64,000 nt of DNA from NCBI GenBank assembly GCA_022071955.1, contig JAJVIM010000007.1, forward strand, positions 62,001 to 126,000. Direction: 5' to 3'. The stretch comes from Anaerolineae bacterium (GTDB lineage: Bacteria; Chloroflexota; Anaerolineae; 4572-78; J111). Under the pieces are notes generated by a model. That model ran no database searches and had not been told where the DNA came from. It was given only the letters and a program-made list of their open reading frames with translations. Of this stretch, positions 28,152 through 36,701 are shown one piece after another (the stretch's first letter is position 1; each line of letters begins with the position of its first letter). The translations under genes were made by a program, and so were the position numbers.

Positions 28152-29150
28152 TTAAGGCCTGTAGCCGTTCTCTTCCACATAGATAACTTTGCTGCCTTGC
28201 TGAGAAAAAGCAAATGGCACGGGTTGCAATTCAGGCAGAACCCGGCAAATGTTCTGATGTTTTTCGCGGGGAGCATAAAATAATAAAAAGCCTCCCCCGC
28301 CAGCGCCAAGTAACTTGCCGCCAATGGCCCCGGCAGACCTGGCGCGGTCGTACCAGGTATCAATTTGGTCATTGCTGATACTGTTTACCAATTGGCGTTT
28401 TTTCAACCAGCCCGCGTGCAAAATTTCACCCATAGCATCAGCCTGATTATTGCTGAGCGCATCGTTGAGTTGGTGAGCCAGTTGCACCATTTCACGCAGA
28501 ATCACCTGCTTGTCCTCACTGGAACGCGTCGCTTCGGCTTGCCTGGCCAAAATATCATCTGAATTTCTGGTTAACCCGGTATAAAACAACAGCATATTCT
28601 GTTGCAGTTCTTGTTTAGTTTTTGGCAGGCAAATAACGGGGTCTACATACACATTGCCATCGGAGTTAAACCGAATATATTGCAACCCCCCGTATGCGGC
28701 GATATATTGATCTTGTTTACCGCCGGCCCGTTGACAGCGGTCAATTTCAATGTAACAGGCTTCGTGCGCCAAGCGCTCCGCGCCGGCCCGCTGGCCTTTG
28801 TAAGCATACAGTGCATTGAGCAAACCTACCGTGTAACTGCCTGATGATCCCAACCCCGTACCCTGTGACGGAATATCAGAGATTGATGTTATTTCGATAC
28901 CTTGTTCAAGCCCTAATAACATGAGAGACTCTCGAATTAACTCATGCTTGACCTCATTCACGGAGTCAACAATTTCCGTTACAGAATAGCTGGCCCGAAT
29001 TTTGTGATCAAATTTGGGGTTAACGTTGATATAAATGTACTTGTTGATACTGGTACTAATAACCGCACCTTGTTCTTGTTCGTAGTAAGCTGGTAAATCG
29101 CTACCACCGCCCACAAAACTGATTCGCAACGGGGTCCGGGTAATAATCAT
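28152..29150 (-). CDS. hddA: D-glycero-alpha-D-manno-heptose 7-phosphate kinase (GHMP family)
   Basis: 332 residues. MIITRTPLRISFVGGGSDLP is the HddA/GHMP N-terminus, IPSQGTGLGSSGSYTVGLL is the GHMP phosphate-binding loop, and KLLGAGGGGFLLFY is the C-terminal GHMP motif. It phosphorylates D-glycero-D-manno-heptose 7-phosphate at C1 in the route to GDP-heptose. The other three steps are encoded nearby on the same strand: gmhA (35947), gmhB (35046) and the guanylyltransferase (36702). ATG 29150 is preceded by GGAG at 7 nt. The BY-kinase gene follows 27 nt downstream. Confidence 0.88.
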   Translation of the reverse strand: MIITRTPLRISFVGGGSDLPAYYEQEQGAVISTSINKYIYINVNPKFDHKIRASYSVTEIVDSVNEVKHELIRESLMLLGLEQGIEITSISDIPSQGTGLGSSGSYTVGLLNALYAYKGQRAGAERLAHEACYIEIDRCQRAGGKQDQYIAAYGGLQYIRFNSDGNVYVDPVICLPKTKQELQQNMLLFYTGLTRNSDDILARQAEATRSSEDKQVILREMVQLAHQLNDALSNNQADAMGEILHAGWLKKRQLVNSISNDQIDTWYDRARSAGAIGGKLLGAGGGGFLLFYAPREKHQNICRVLPELQPVPFAFSQQGSKVIYVEENGYRP

Positions 29151-29250
29151 GAAGGTGCTCCTGAAACAGTTTAAGTACTAATAATCATTTTTGCTAACAG
29201 ACTGCCTCCCAGAGTTGACAGGAGACAAAGACTCAATATTTTATTCAATA

Positions 29251-31320
29251 TCAAGGGCTATTTAGTGAATAATCGTTTTGGCAGGCAATACCATCTTGGT
29301 TAGTATCCAGCCTATGCAGGTCTACAGCGGGACCGCCCGCTGCATAGTAAAAGGCTTGAGCCTCGTTTTGAGTAGCAAAATCGGTGCAACTTCTGTCGGC
29401 GCCAAAGGGATCGTATGGGCCAATATACGGAATAAGTCTCTGGACGGCATTGTTAGCAATACCCGGATATTTTATCCAGACCGGCGCCCAATCGCTGTAT
29501 TCCGGTTTGCTGATAGTATGCACCTCTGAACCATCGGCATTCATAATCCAGATACGACTCTTGTTATCCCGGTTTGACCAGAAAACAATCTGTGAACCAT
29601 CTGGCGACCAGGATGGACTCCCATTAATTTCTGGCACAAAAGTGTCTTTGCCAATTTCACGAGAGTTATACCGCTCGTTAGATTCGGTCAGTTGGCGAAT
29701 GTAACTGCCGTCAATGGCAGCGGCCCATATTTCATCATCGGCGCTATCGTTGGATATAAAAGCGACCTCATCTTTAGCAGGCGACCACACGCCGTTGTAG
29801 GCAATCCCGTTTCCAAAGTACGTCAACTGCTTCTCAACGTTATACAACGAGTCGTACCAGAAAATGGCCGGGGCATCGGTGCGAATACTTTTGCCCGTAT
29901 ATTTGTCAACACCGTAGCGCAAAGCGTCTTTGGTAAAAACCCTAAACCGGCCATCAGCCGAAAACTGATCGGCCAGCACAGCCACGTTGTACGGCCACGG
30001 ATTTGTAAGCAAGGCCAGCCCGGTGCCATCGGGATTGATCACATAAATTCGATCATCGCCGGTACGGTTGGATTTGAATGCGATTTTGCCAATTAATGCC
30101 GGCGGAATAGTGGGAGTGGCAATCGGTGTTAATGAAGCGGTAGGCGTTGGCGTCAGTTCGGGCAAATCACCGTTCAGCACAATAAATACCGGCGTAGCCG
30201 TAGGCGTAGCTGATGGCGTTGGGGTGACCATATTTTGCGGCAGAGGTGTGGACGTACCGTAGGCAACTACCGCCGCTGTGGCTTCGAGAGCCAGGTATTG
30301 AGCCGTGGCCGCGTTTTCAGCGGTGGGGGTGGGCGTAACTACCCACGGCGTAACCCAGTTGGCCGGCAAAGCGGTTGGCGTGCCCGTGGTGGTGGCTTCT
30401 GCCGTGAGAACAGGTGCTACGGCGGCCGCCGTCAGCACGTTTTCTGGTGTGGGCGTACTGGTGATCATAATAAAAGTTGGCGTGGGCGTAGGCGTACTAC
30501 CGGGCGGCATAGCAGCGGCCTCGGTGGCAGGCGGAGGAATTACACCCAGGCGAAGTTTGGGCGCCTGCCCCAGCGAGTCGTTACCGTAGCCGCTATCCCA
30601 CGAGAACCAGCCTTCGGGAAAGAGGCTGTCAATCCGCAGCGAGAGGGCCCTGGTTTTTAACCGGCTTTGAATGATGCTGCGCTGAGCCGCGTTAAAAACC
30701 AATACACTGGTTTGACCCCGTCCGAGGCCATCGCCGGTTAGGGTGGGCAGCAGGGTGTCATCAACCCCGGCTTTGTTGATTTCGGCGTAGCTGTGACGCG
30801 ACCATCTTTCGGCAATTTCGGGTTGCAGAATTTGCACTTCAAAGGTGCTTGATGAGTTTAACGCCGTATCGTCTAACCCGGTCAATTCCAGTTCGGCCAT
30901 AAAAATGGTTGAGTCAGATTGAATGAAAGACAGGTCAAACTGCATCGCGCCAATGTAGAGTTTGCCCCCCTTTACGCCGGAGATCAGCGCACCTTCGCCA
31001 AAATGGTTGCCTTGTTCGCCCTCCTGTACCCAGCCCACCGAATTGATGTCGGGTTCAAGCACGTACACCAGGCCGCCGGGCGGTACTTCTGACGTTGCAG
31101 TTGGCTGCGGCGTAGCGGTTGAGGTGGGTACAGACGTATTGGTTGGGGGAATGGGTGTTGCGGTAGGTACGGGCGTATTAATAACAACCGGCGTTGCCTG
31201 GGGCTGGACAGCCGGCACCAGCATAGTAAAAAATGAATAAACGCCAACGCCCGTTACCGCCAATACAACTGCGCTGATTAAAATTATTCGCCAGATGTTA
31301 CCAGAATTATTTTGCCGCAT
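29251..31320 (-). CDS. Membrane-anchored PD40 beta-propeller protein with Pro/Thr linkers and Excalibur domain
   Basis: 689 residues. An N-terminal membrane helix (about 11-33) is followed by a TPVPTATPIPPTNTSVPTS-type stalk. A DNRLRE-like beta-sandwich (about 85-260, ending WFSWDSGYGNDSLGQAPKL) comes next, then a long Thr/Pro-rich region (about 270-405). PD40 propeller repeats follow (IAFKSNRTGDDRIYVINPDG, IVFWSNRDNKSRIWIMNADG). The last 45 residues form an Excalibur calcium-binding domain: CTDFATQNEAQAFYYAAGG, then DTNQDGIAC, an EF-hand-like DxNxDG loop between cysteines. This is an extracellular protein tied to the wall or matrix and possibly glycosylated on its Thr-rich linkers. Function is unknown. 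Confidence 0.8.
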   Translation of the reverse strand: MRQNNSGNIWRIILISAVVLAVTGVGVYSFFTMLVPAVQPQATPVVINTPVPTATPIPPTNTSVPTSTATPQPTATSEVPPGGLVYVLEPDINSVGWVQEGEQGNHFGEGALISGVKGGKLYIGAMQFDLSFIQSDSTIFMAELELTGLDDTALNSSSTFEVQILQPEIAERWSRHSYAEINKAGVDDTLLPTLTGDGLGRGQTSVLVFNAAQRSIIQSRLKTRALSLRIDSLFPEGWFSWDSGYGNDSLGQAPKLRLGVIPPPATEAAAMPPGSTPTPTPTFIMITSTPTPENVLTAAAVAPVLTAEATTTGTPTALPANWVTPWVVTPTPTAENAATAQYLALEATAAVVAYGTSTPLPQNMVTPTPSATPTATPVFIVLNGDLPELTPTPTASLTPIATPTIPPALIGKIAFKSNRTGDDRIYVINPDGTGLALLTNPWPYNVAVLADQFSADGRFRVFTKDALRYGVDKYTGKSIRTDAPAIFWYDSLYNVEKQLTYFGNGIAYNGVWSPAKDEVAFISNDSADDEIWAAAIDGSYIRQLTESNERYNSREIGKDTFVPEINGSPSWSPDGSQIVFWSNRDNKSRIWIMNADGSEVHTISKPEYSDWAPVWIKYPGIANNAVQRLIPYIGPYDPFGADRSCTDFATQNEAQAFYYAAGGPAVDLHRLDTNQDGIACQNDYSLNSP

Positions 31321-31416
31321 GGTGCAACCATTTTCTCTGTTTTCAAAAGCTCAACCAAGAGTTACGGCTTTAATTACCAAATGCCTGTGTTGAGCAGAGA
31401 CAGATAAAAAACACGT

Positions 31417-33036
31417 TTAACTTCTAATAAAAGACAATGTTTGTAGCCCGGCGCTAACGGCACTTTTGAAACCGGCCCAGGTATTTAACCCTTTGATGAT
31501 GGTCCAGATGGGAGCCGGGCGCAGCGCCCACTCGCGGGTGGCCCGTTTTTGCCAGTAATTTAGCTGTTCGGCAGACAGATTTTCGTAATCCAGCACGGTG
31601 GATTGATCCATATCTACCTGTTCCCAGTTGGTACCGGGACGGAACCAGCCGTTTTCAACCACTTCATAAAAGAACGGCGTGCCGGGATAAGGCGCTGCAA
31701 TGTGGAAGATGGCCACATTGAGCGGCAGCTTTTTAGAAAAATCAATAGTCTGCCGAATGGTTTCCTCGGTTTCGCCGGGCAGGCCGATGATGAAATAGCC
31801 AAAGTTTTTGATGCCGGCGTTTTTGGCCCAGGTCAGCGCCTGCTCAGCTTTGCCGGGATCGGCGCCTTTGCGGGCGCGTTTCAAAATCTCGTTCGACCCC
31901 GACTCGATGCCCCACGAAATCATGTGGCAGCCGGCTTTGCCCATCATTTGCAGCATTTCTTCGTCTACGTAGTCAACCCGGCTGTTGCACATCCACTTCA
32001 TATTAATATTTTCGTCGATCATAGCCTGGCACAGAGACATCACCTGATCCCGGTTTACCGTAAACAGGTCGGCGTAGAGCATCACGTTGTTAATGCCCAG
32101 ATTTTTCAGGCTCCACAGTTCGGCCATGATATTTTCGGCAGTTCTAACCCTAACTGAATAATTGTAGCTGACGTGTTTAATGCAGTACTTGCAGCCGGCC
32201 GGGCAGCCGCGGCTGGGCACCACAAAGGCATACGGCCCTTTGATGAGCGGCAGCCGGTACTCGTTGAGCGGCAGCAGATGGTGCATGGGCAGCGGCAGCT
32301 CGTTCAGGTCGGGGATGAAGCCGCGGTCGTGGTTGATTTTGATTTCGCCGCGCTGCCGCCAGGCCAGGCCGCTGATGCGGCTGAAATCGCCCTGGGCCAG
32401 CAGTTCGGGGGTCATTGGCTGGCGAGCCGGATCGGTTTTGTTGAGCAAATACTCCATGTGATCGTTCTGGCCGGTTTTGCTTTCCAGCGCGTCAATCAGT
32501 TCGCGCAGGGTCAGTTCGGGTTCGCCGCGCAGCACAAAATCCAGCGCCGGGTAAGATTGCATGGTGTTAACCGTGTTGGGCGTAACGTGGGTGCCAAAGG
32601 CAATGGTTGTAGCCCCTTTGGCCTTGGCAAAAAATACGCCCATCATGTCGTTGGTAAGGGTTGGAGCCGTAACCTGAGTCAGATAATATTTGGGACGTTT
32701 TTCGTTCAGAATTTTTTCAAATTCTTCCCAGCCCATCCGCATGGCGATGGCATCAACCACATCCACTTTGTAATCGGGCGACAGGCAGGCAGCCATTGTG
32801 GCCAGTTCTACCTGCGGCCAGATCATATTTTCACGCGAGCGGCGGCCCACCCGGTGCTGCGACCGAATCCAGATGCCGCCATCCGGGGCCGGCGGGTTAA
32901 CCAGTAACACATCCACGTGGCCTTCGCCGCGGGCGGCCTGGGTTGGCTCTTTCATCATCGCGCTGATATCGGGAAATTCGGCCGGGCGCAGTTTTTTGAT
33001 GGGTCGAGTGCCTAAGTTAATCCAATTTTCTGACAT
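31417..33036 (-). CDS. B12-binding-domain radical SAM protein
   Basis: 539 residues. An N-terminal Rossmann-like cobalamin-binding domain (about 40-190: VDVLLVNPPAPDGG, VDFVLRGEPELTLRELI-like core) precedes a radical SAM barrel (about 265-480). The 4Fe-4S cysteines are Cys278, Cys282 and Cys285 in SRGCPAGCKYC. SWGIESGSNEIL and FGYFIIGLPGETEETI are standard later motifs. The class B family does methylations and rearrangements on unactivated carbons, for example in lipid and antibiotic synthesis. A strong ribosome site (AGGGGGGA) precedes ATG 33036. Within a glycan locus it may modify a sugar or the lipid carrier. I could not assign a substrate. Confidence 0.85.
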   Translation of the reverse strand: MSENWINLGTRPIKKLRPAEFPDISAMMKEPTQAARGEGHVDVLLVNPPAPDGGIWIRSQHRVGRRSRENMIWPQVELATMAACLSPDYKVDVVDAIAMRMGWEEFEKILNEKRPKYYLTQVTAPTLTNDMMGVFFAKAKGATTIAFGTHVTPNTVNTMQSYPALDFVLRGEPELTLRELIDALESKTGQNDHMEYLLNKTDPARQPMTPELLAQGDFSRISGLAWRQRGEIKINHDRGFIPDLNELPLPMHHLLPLNEYRLPLIKGPYAFVVPSRGCPAGCKYCIKHVSYNYSVRVRTAENIMAELWSLKNLGINNVMLYADLFTVNRDQVMSLCQAMIDENINMKWMCNSRVDYVDEEMLQMMGKAGCHMISWGIESGSNEILKRARKGADPGKAEQALTWAKNAGIKNFGYFIIGLPGETEETIRQTIDFSKKLPLNVAIFHIAAPYPGTPFFYEVVENGWFRPGTNWEQVDMDQSTVLDYENLSAEQLNYWQKRATREWALRPAPIWTIIKGLNTWAGFKSAVSAGLQTLSFIRS

Positions 33037-33078
33037 TGTTGTTTCCCCCCTTACAAATCCATTTCTCTGTTTTTCATT

Positions 33079-34284
33079 TTAGTAAATCGTGTTGCCTAAA
33101 TCAGATTCTACTCTTGCATCTCTATCGCGCAGTTCAGAGAGAACAATAGTTAACAGCCACGAAGCGATAAGCTGCAAACCGGTGAGCACCAAAATAGTGC
33201 TGCTGGCCGGTACAAACCAGGGCGCAACCTCGTTGCGGGGTTTGTTCCAGCGTCGCCAAACGTAGAGGCTGTATAACAACCCACCGGCGGCAGCCAGGCC
33301 CGATCCTATCCAGCCAAAATATTCTTCAAGGGGTTTTTCAAAGATGGGTTGACCAAACAACCCCTGCCGCACCGGCCGTTTGTGGAACAGCGAGACCGTG
33401 TAGTTAAACAGCGTGCCCGCCGAAAAAATAAACACGCCAGCGGCCGACAGAACCAACCCGGCAAACCACGATACCAGCAGCGAGTCTTCTCTTTTGGCCG
33501 GGCTGCGCCGGATGGTGCGCCAGAAACCGGATAAAATCCCCATTCCAATCAACGAGGTGCCAATCAGCCCAAAAATGCGGGCCGGGTTGTAAGTTAGGGC
33601 GGTAACCAGGATGGTGTTAAGAAAGCGCATGCCGTCGCGCACCACACTCAATTTAGAGCGGCCCAATCGTTCTTTGTAGGGGATGGGCACTTCAACAACT
33701 TTAATATGCTCGTGCATGGCCCGGGTACTCATAACCGGGGTAAAGTTGAGGCCATCGGGCAGCGGGTAAAGCGTGGGCAACACATCGTTGCGCAAAACAC
33801 GCTGACCGCTGGCGCTATCGGTGACCCGCCGATTGCTGATAATGCTGACCAGCGTGGCAAAAATAGTGTTGCCAATGCGGCGCACCAGCGGCATTTCACT
33901 GTCTGCGCCGGCCATCCGGGAACCGATCACCAGGTCCGCACCATCTTCCAAAAGCGGCACGCATAATTGGGGAAAAAATTCGGGCGGGTAGGTGCCATCG
34001 GCATCCAGAAAAGCTAAAAAATTTCCTTTGGCTTCCCGAAAACCGGTTTTGATGGCCGCGCCATAGCCTTTGTTAACCGGGTGTTTTACCAGCACTACAT
34101 CCGGGTAAGAGGCGACAATATCCGGGGTGCGGTCTGTTGACCCATCGTCTACCACAATCAATTCCAGGTTATCTACACCTACCTGGACCAGCGGCTCTTT
34201 AACAGAGAGTACACGTTCTACAATATTGGCAATGCCATCTTCCTCATTGAGGGCGGGAATTACTACCGAAAGCGTGTTCAACAT
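33079..34284 (-). CDS. GT2 glycosyltransferase, DPM1-like with C-terminal membrane helices
   Basis: 401 residues. The GT-A domain covers about 1-235: LSVVIPALNEEDGIANIVER, LIVVDDGSTDRT, FLDADGTYPPEFF (metal site) and DLVIGSRMAG. Four hydrophobic segments follow (about 240-390), so it is a membrane-bound synthase of polyprenyl-phosphate sugars, similar to GtrB/ArnC relatives. AGGAGG lies 4 nt before ATG 34284. It sits between a hexapeptide acyltransferase and the radical SAM gene. With those at 4564 and 8595 it is the third such enzyme, and together they could feed the four GT-C proteins. Confidence 0.85.
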   Translation of the reverse strand: MLNTLSVVIPALNEEDGIANIVERVLSVKEPLVQVGVDNLELIVVDDGSTDRTPDIVASYPDVVLVKHPVNKGYGAAIKTGFREAKGNFLAFLDADGTYPPEFFPQLCVPLLEDGADLVIGSRMAGADSEMPLVRRIGNTIFATLVSIISNRRVTDSASGQRVLRNDVLPTLYPLPDGLNFTPVMSTRAMHEHIKVVEVPIPYKERLGRSKLSVVRDGMRFLNTILVTALTYNPARIFGLIGTSLIGMGILSGFWRTIRRSPAKREDSLLVSWFAGLVLSAAGVFIFSAGTLFNYTVSLFHKRPVRQGLFGQPIFEKPLEEYFGWIGSGLAAAGGLLYSLYVWRRWNKPRNEVAPWFVPASSTILVLTGLQLIASWLLTIVLSELRDRDARVESDLGNTIY

Positions 34285-34296
34285 TATCCTCCTGGA

Positions 34297-35052
34297 TCAG
34301 TTCCGAATTTCTTCAAGCGCCCCAAAAAACACTGCCGCCTCCTGAGACGCGCTGATATCTAAGTGTTGTCGGTTTTTTACAGGCCGGGCCGGCGTGCCAA
34401 CGGCAATACTGTACGGCGGAATATTTTGCGTTACCACCGCGCCGGCGCCAATAATACTGCCCCGGCCAACAGTTACGCCATCGACCACGGTTACATTTGC
34501 GCCCAGCCACACATCATCTTCAATAATGATTCCTTTGGCGGTGATGCCCTGCTCGCGGATAGGGCGGTTGGGGTCGCTGTAAACATGATTAACGGCCACA
34601 ATCTGAACCATTGGCCCGGTGTAAACATCGTTGCCAATTTGCACCCCACCCTGGCCGCGGATAACGTTATATTCTCCCAAAAAACAGTTGCTGCCTATAG
34701 TAATTTTGGCCTGCGGCAGTTTTCTAAAATTGAAAACATGCAGCATGGTATGGTGCATTAAAAATGTGTTGTCGCCGATGGAAATTCCGCCGGGCAGCCC
34801 GTGCAAGTACACGCCGCTATCCAGATAAACATTTCGGCCCAATTTTATGTTGCTGGCGTAAACAATGCGCACACGGCCTTCAATAGCGGCCGCGCCATCC
34901 AGCTTCATAATGAGCCGGTAAAAAACAGCCCGCAGCGCGATCCCAACCAGGCCGGGAATCCCGCTAAACAGGCCCAGGATGATCTGCTCTAAAATATACC
35001 TGGGCAGGCTGGCAGCCTGGCCAGACAAGTAGTAGCGTAATTGGTTTAACAT
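34297..35052 (-). CDS. Left-handed beta-helix acyltransferase (WbbJ/LacA family)
   Basis: 251 residues. The C-terminal two thirds are hexapeptide repeats (IKLGRNVYLDSGVYL, ISIGDNTFLMHHTML, ITIGSNCFLGEYNVI, VQIGNDVYTGPMVQI, IIIEDDVWLGANVTVVDG). A VAVNHVYSDPNRPIREQG loop carries the catalytic His of the galactoside/maltose O-acetyltransferase group, and the ending GSIIGAGAVVTQNIPPYSIA is typical. It acetylates a sugar in the polysaccharide. The ATG lies inside the end of gmhB (7-nt overlap), so the two genes are translationally coupled. Confidence 0.88.
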   Translation of the reverse strand: MLNQLRYYLSGQAASLPRYILEQIILGLFSGIPGLVGIALRAVFYRLIMKLDGAAAIEGRVRIVYASNIKLGRNVYLDSGVYLHGLPGGISIGDNTFLMHHTMLHVFNFRKLPQAKITIGSNCFLGEYNVIRGQGGVQIGNDVYTGPMVQIVAVNHVYSDPNRPIREQGITAKGIIIEDDVWLGANVTVVDGVTVGRGSIIGAGAVVTQNIPPYSIAVGTPARPVKNRQHLDISASQEAAVFFGALEEIRN

Positions 35053-35651
35053 TTGCCGTTAGTTTTTGCGGGTACTTGCCGCATTTCCACAGGATCAAAC
35101 AGTTTCAGCTCGGTGTTAACAATCTGTTGGGTAGCGGTTAGCAGGTTTTTGGTAATGGTAAACGGCCGCACCGACGATTGAAAGGCGGGCACCAACTGCT
35201 GCAAACCGCGCCCCGTAAGCACCAGGTAAGCGCTGCAACCGGCTTGCTGGCCGGCCAGCACATCGGTGGCGGCATCACCCACCATGTAGGATTGGCTCAG
35301 GTCGATGTCTAATTCAGCGGCAGCCTGGAGCAACATGCCGGGTTTGGGCTTGCGGCAGTCGCACTCATCTTCGGGCCGATGCGGACAGCACAGCACCCGG
35401 TCAATCCGTCCGCCCCAGGCCAAAATTTGAGCAACCATTTTTTGGTGAATTTCTTCAACCATTTGGGCCGAAACCAGACCGCGGCCAACTGCCGCCTGAT
35501 TAGTTACAATCACAATCGGCAGATCAAGCCGGGCCAGAGCAACCAGGCTTTCTTTAGCGCCGGGCAAAAATTCAAATTCAGGCCACGTTTTTACGTGATC
35601 GGGCCGGTTTGTGCAGATAACGCCATCACGGTCTAAAAATACGGCTCGCAC
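35046..35651 (-). CDS. gmhB: D-glycero-D-manno-heptose 1,7-bisphosphate 7-phosphatase
   Basis: HAD-superfamily phosphatase: AVFLDRDGVICTNRP (nucleophile Asp and acid Asp), VIVTNQAAVGRG, the zinc-binding CCPHRPEDECDCRKPKPGML, and MVGDAATDVLAGQQAG. The Cys/His zinc site is specific to GmhB. It removes the 7-phosphate in the second-last step toward GDP-heptose. Start: an AGGAG site places translation at GTG 35651 (7 nt) or TTG 35654. Frames beginning at 35666 or 35681 would start on or before that site, and 35681 lies only about 5 nt from the transcription start predicted from the 55-bp module. It is coupled to the acyltransferase gene by a 7-nt overlap. Confidence 0.9.
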   Translation of the reverse strand: MRAVFLDRDGVICTNRPDHVKTWPEFEFLPGAKESLVALARLDLPIVIVTNQAAVGRGLVSAQMVEEIHQKMVAQILAWGGRIDRVLCCPHRPEDECDCRKPKPGMLLQAAAELDIDLSQSYMVGDAATDVLAGQQAGCSAYLVLTGRGLQQLVPAFQSSVRPFTITKNLLTATQQIVNTELKLFDPVEMRQVPAKTNGKC

Positions 35652-35692
35652 CAATTTTCTCCTCATTCCAACCTTGCTCAAATTATGCTAAG

Positions 35693-35747
35693 AGTTTATC
35701 AACACTTTCTTAGTCGCTCATGTGAGGAATGTTATAAAAAAGTTAGA
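35693..35747 (-). promoter_or_regulatory. Conserved 55-bp promoter module, copy upstream of gmhB
   Basis: Minus strand: half-sites TCTAAC (35747), TATAAC (35736), TCACAT (35725) and ACTAAG (35714), each 11 bp from the next. Then TGA followed by TAAACT (35698-35693), an extended -10 element. It sits between the terminator at 35775-35814 and gmhB, as expected for a fresh transcription start. The predicted start near 35686 leaves a leader of about 35 nt. Confidence 0.78.
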
Positions 35748-35774
35748 ATATTCCCTGCCATTATAGCCATTCCT

Positions 35775-35814
35775 CGCCAATAAAAAAGAAAACCGAAGAT
35801 CATCCGGTTTTCTT
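35775..35814 (-). terminator. Rho-independent terminator downstream of gmhA
   Basis: On the minus strand a perfect 10-bp stem (AAGAAAACCG with CGGTTTTCTT, + strand 35786-35814, 9-nt loop) is followed directly by a T-rich run. It ends the unit from the initiating transferase through gmhA, ahead of the promoter module at 35693-35747. Confidence 0.88.
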
Positions 35815-35946
35815 CATAGAGTCAGAAAAATTCATTACGCTTTGTTACTATCTCAACAACATCTGGAGCTGAGACAGGCCCAAAGAGCGCCTTTTATCAA
35901 CCCGGGTGCAGTACAACCGCGGCTGGGGAAGTCCCCGTGCCGGGGC

Positions 35947-36576
35947 TTACCGGTCCCGCCGAACCGGCACCATTTCCTCGTCGGCGGGGATAAAAGCAAA
36001 GTTGCGGGTGAGCAGTTCTTCGCGAACAGTGCTGCAAATGCAATGTTCCAGCATCAGGTGAATATCTTCCTGCACTTCAATTTTGGGGCTGGGCGCTTTG
36101 ATACAAAGATCAACCACATCCTGTAACCGGCCGCCAATGTCGCCGGTAAAGGCAATGGTTTGAGCGCCGGCAGCGCGAGCCACCTTCATGGCGTTGAGCA
36201 CATTGGGCGAGTTGCCGCTGCAACTGATGCCAATCACCACATCGTCGGCTTCTACCAGCGGCAGCAACTGTTCGGCAAACACGTTGTCGTAGGCGGTGTC
36301 ATTGGCCCAGGCGGTGATCAGCGGCATATTATCGGTGAGGGCGATGACTTTGAAACGGGGTGCGCCGGGCACAATTGTATTTTTTGACAGATCACAGGCA
36401 AAATGCGACGCCGTTGAGGCGCTCCCGCCATTGCCAAAAATAAACACTTTGTGATTGTTTTGGGCGCAATCCAATAAAATTTCCACTACTTCGTCAATTG
36501 GTTCGGCCGCCAGACTGGCCACTGTTTCCCGGACTCCGTTCAAGTAGTTCTGGACGTGATTGATGGTTGATTTCAT
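35947..36576 (-). CDS. gmhA: Sedoheptulose 7-phosphate isomerase (SIS domain)
   Basis: 209 residues from ATG 36576, which has GGAG 6 nt upstream; an ATG at 36588 has no ribosome site. Motifs are VFIFGNGGSASTASHFACDL (SIS phosphosugar site), VIGISCSGNSPNVLNAM and MLEHCICSTVREEL, all typical of GmhA. It converts sedoheptulose 7-phosphate to D-glycero-D-manno-heptose 7-phosphate, the committed step for heptose nucleotides. It precedes the terminator at 35775-35814. A heptamer array (36601-36660) separates it from the guanylyltransferase gene upstream. Confidence 0.92.
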   Translation of the reverse strand: MKSTINHVQNYLNGVRETVASLAAEPIDEVVEILLDCAQNNHKVFIFGNGGSASTASHFACDLSKNTIVPGAPRFKVIALTDNMPLITAWANDTAYDNVFAEQLLPLVEADDVVIGISCSGNSPNVLNAMKVARAAGAQTIAFTGDIGGRLQDVVDLCIKAPSPKIEVQEDIHLMLEHCICSTVREELLTRNFAFIPADEEMVPVRRDR

Positions 36577-36600
36577 GGCTTTCTCCATAAGGTGCTAAAC

Positions 36601-36660
36601 GATTTACGATTTTGGATTTTGGATTTACGATTGAAAACAATCGGATATTAAATCGTAAAC
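36601..36660. repeat. Heptamer array (GATTTAC/GATTTTG words) with inverted arm
   Basis: Four 7-bp words in register from 36601 (GATTTAC, GATTTTG, GATTTTG, GATTTAC), then GATTGAA and an inverted arm ending ATCGTAAAC at 36660, so the array can fold back. The same two words recur at 55051-55141. It fills most of the spacer between the guanylyltransferase gene and gmhA, and is the leftmost array in the window. Confidence 0.85.
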
Positions 36661-36701
36661 TTGGATCGGCAATTTTTTGTCGATGGGTGGCCCATACGAG
36701 C

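Noticed and set aside
30068..31240. Plus-strand open frames rich in Gly/Val repeats
   Set aside because: They are the antisense translation of the Thr/Pro-rich linkers of the Excalibur-domain protein.
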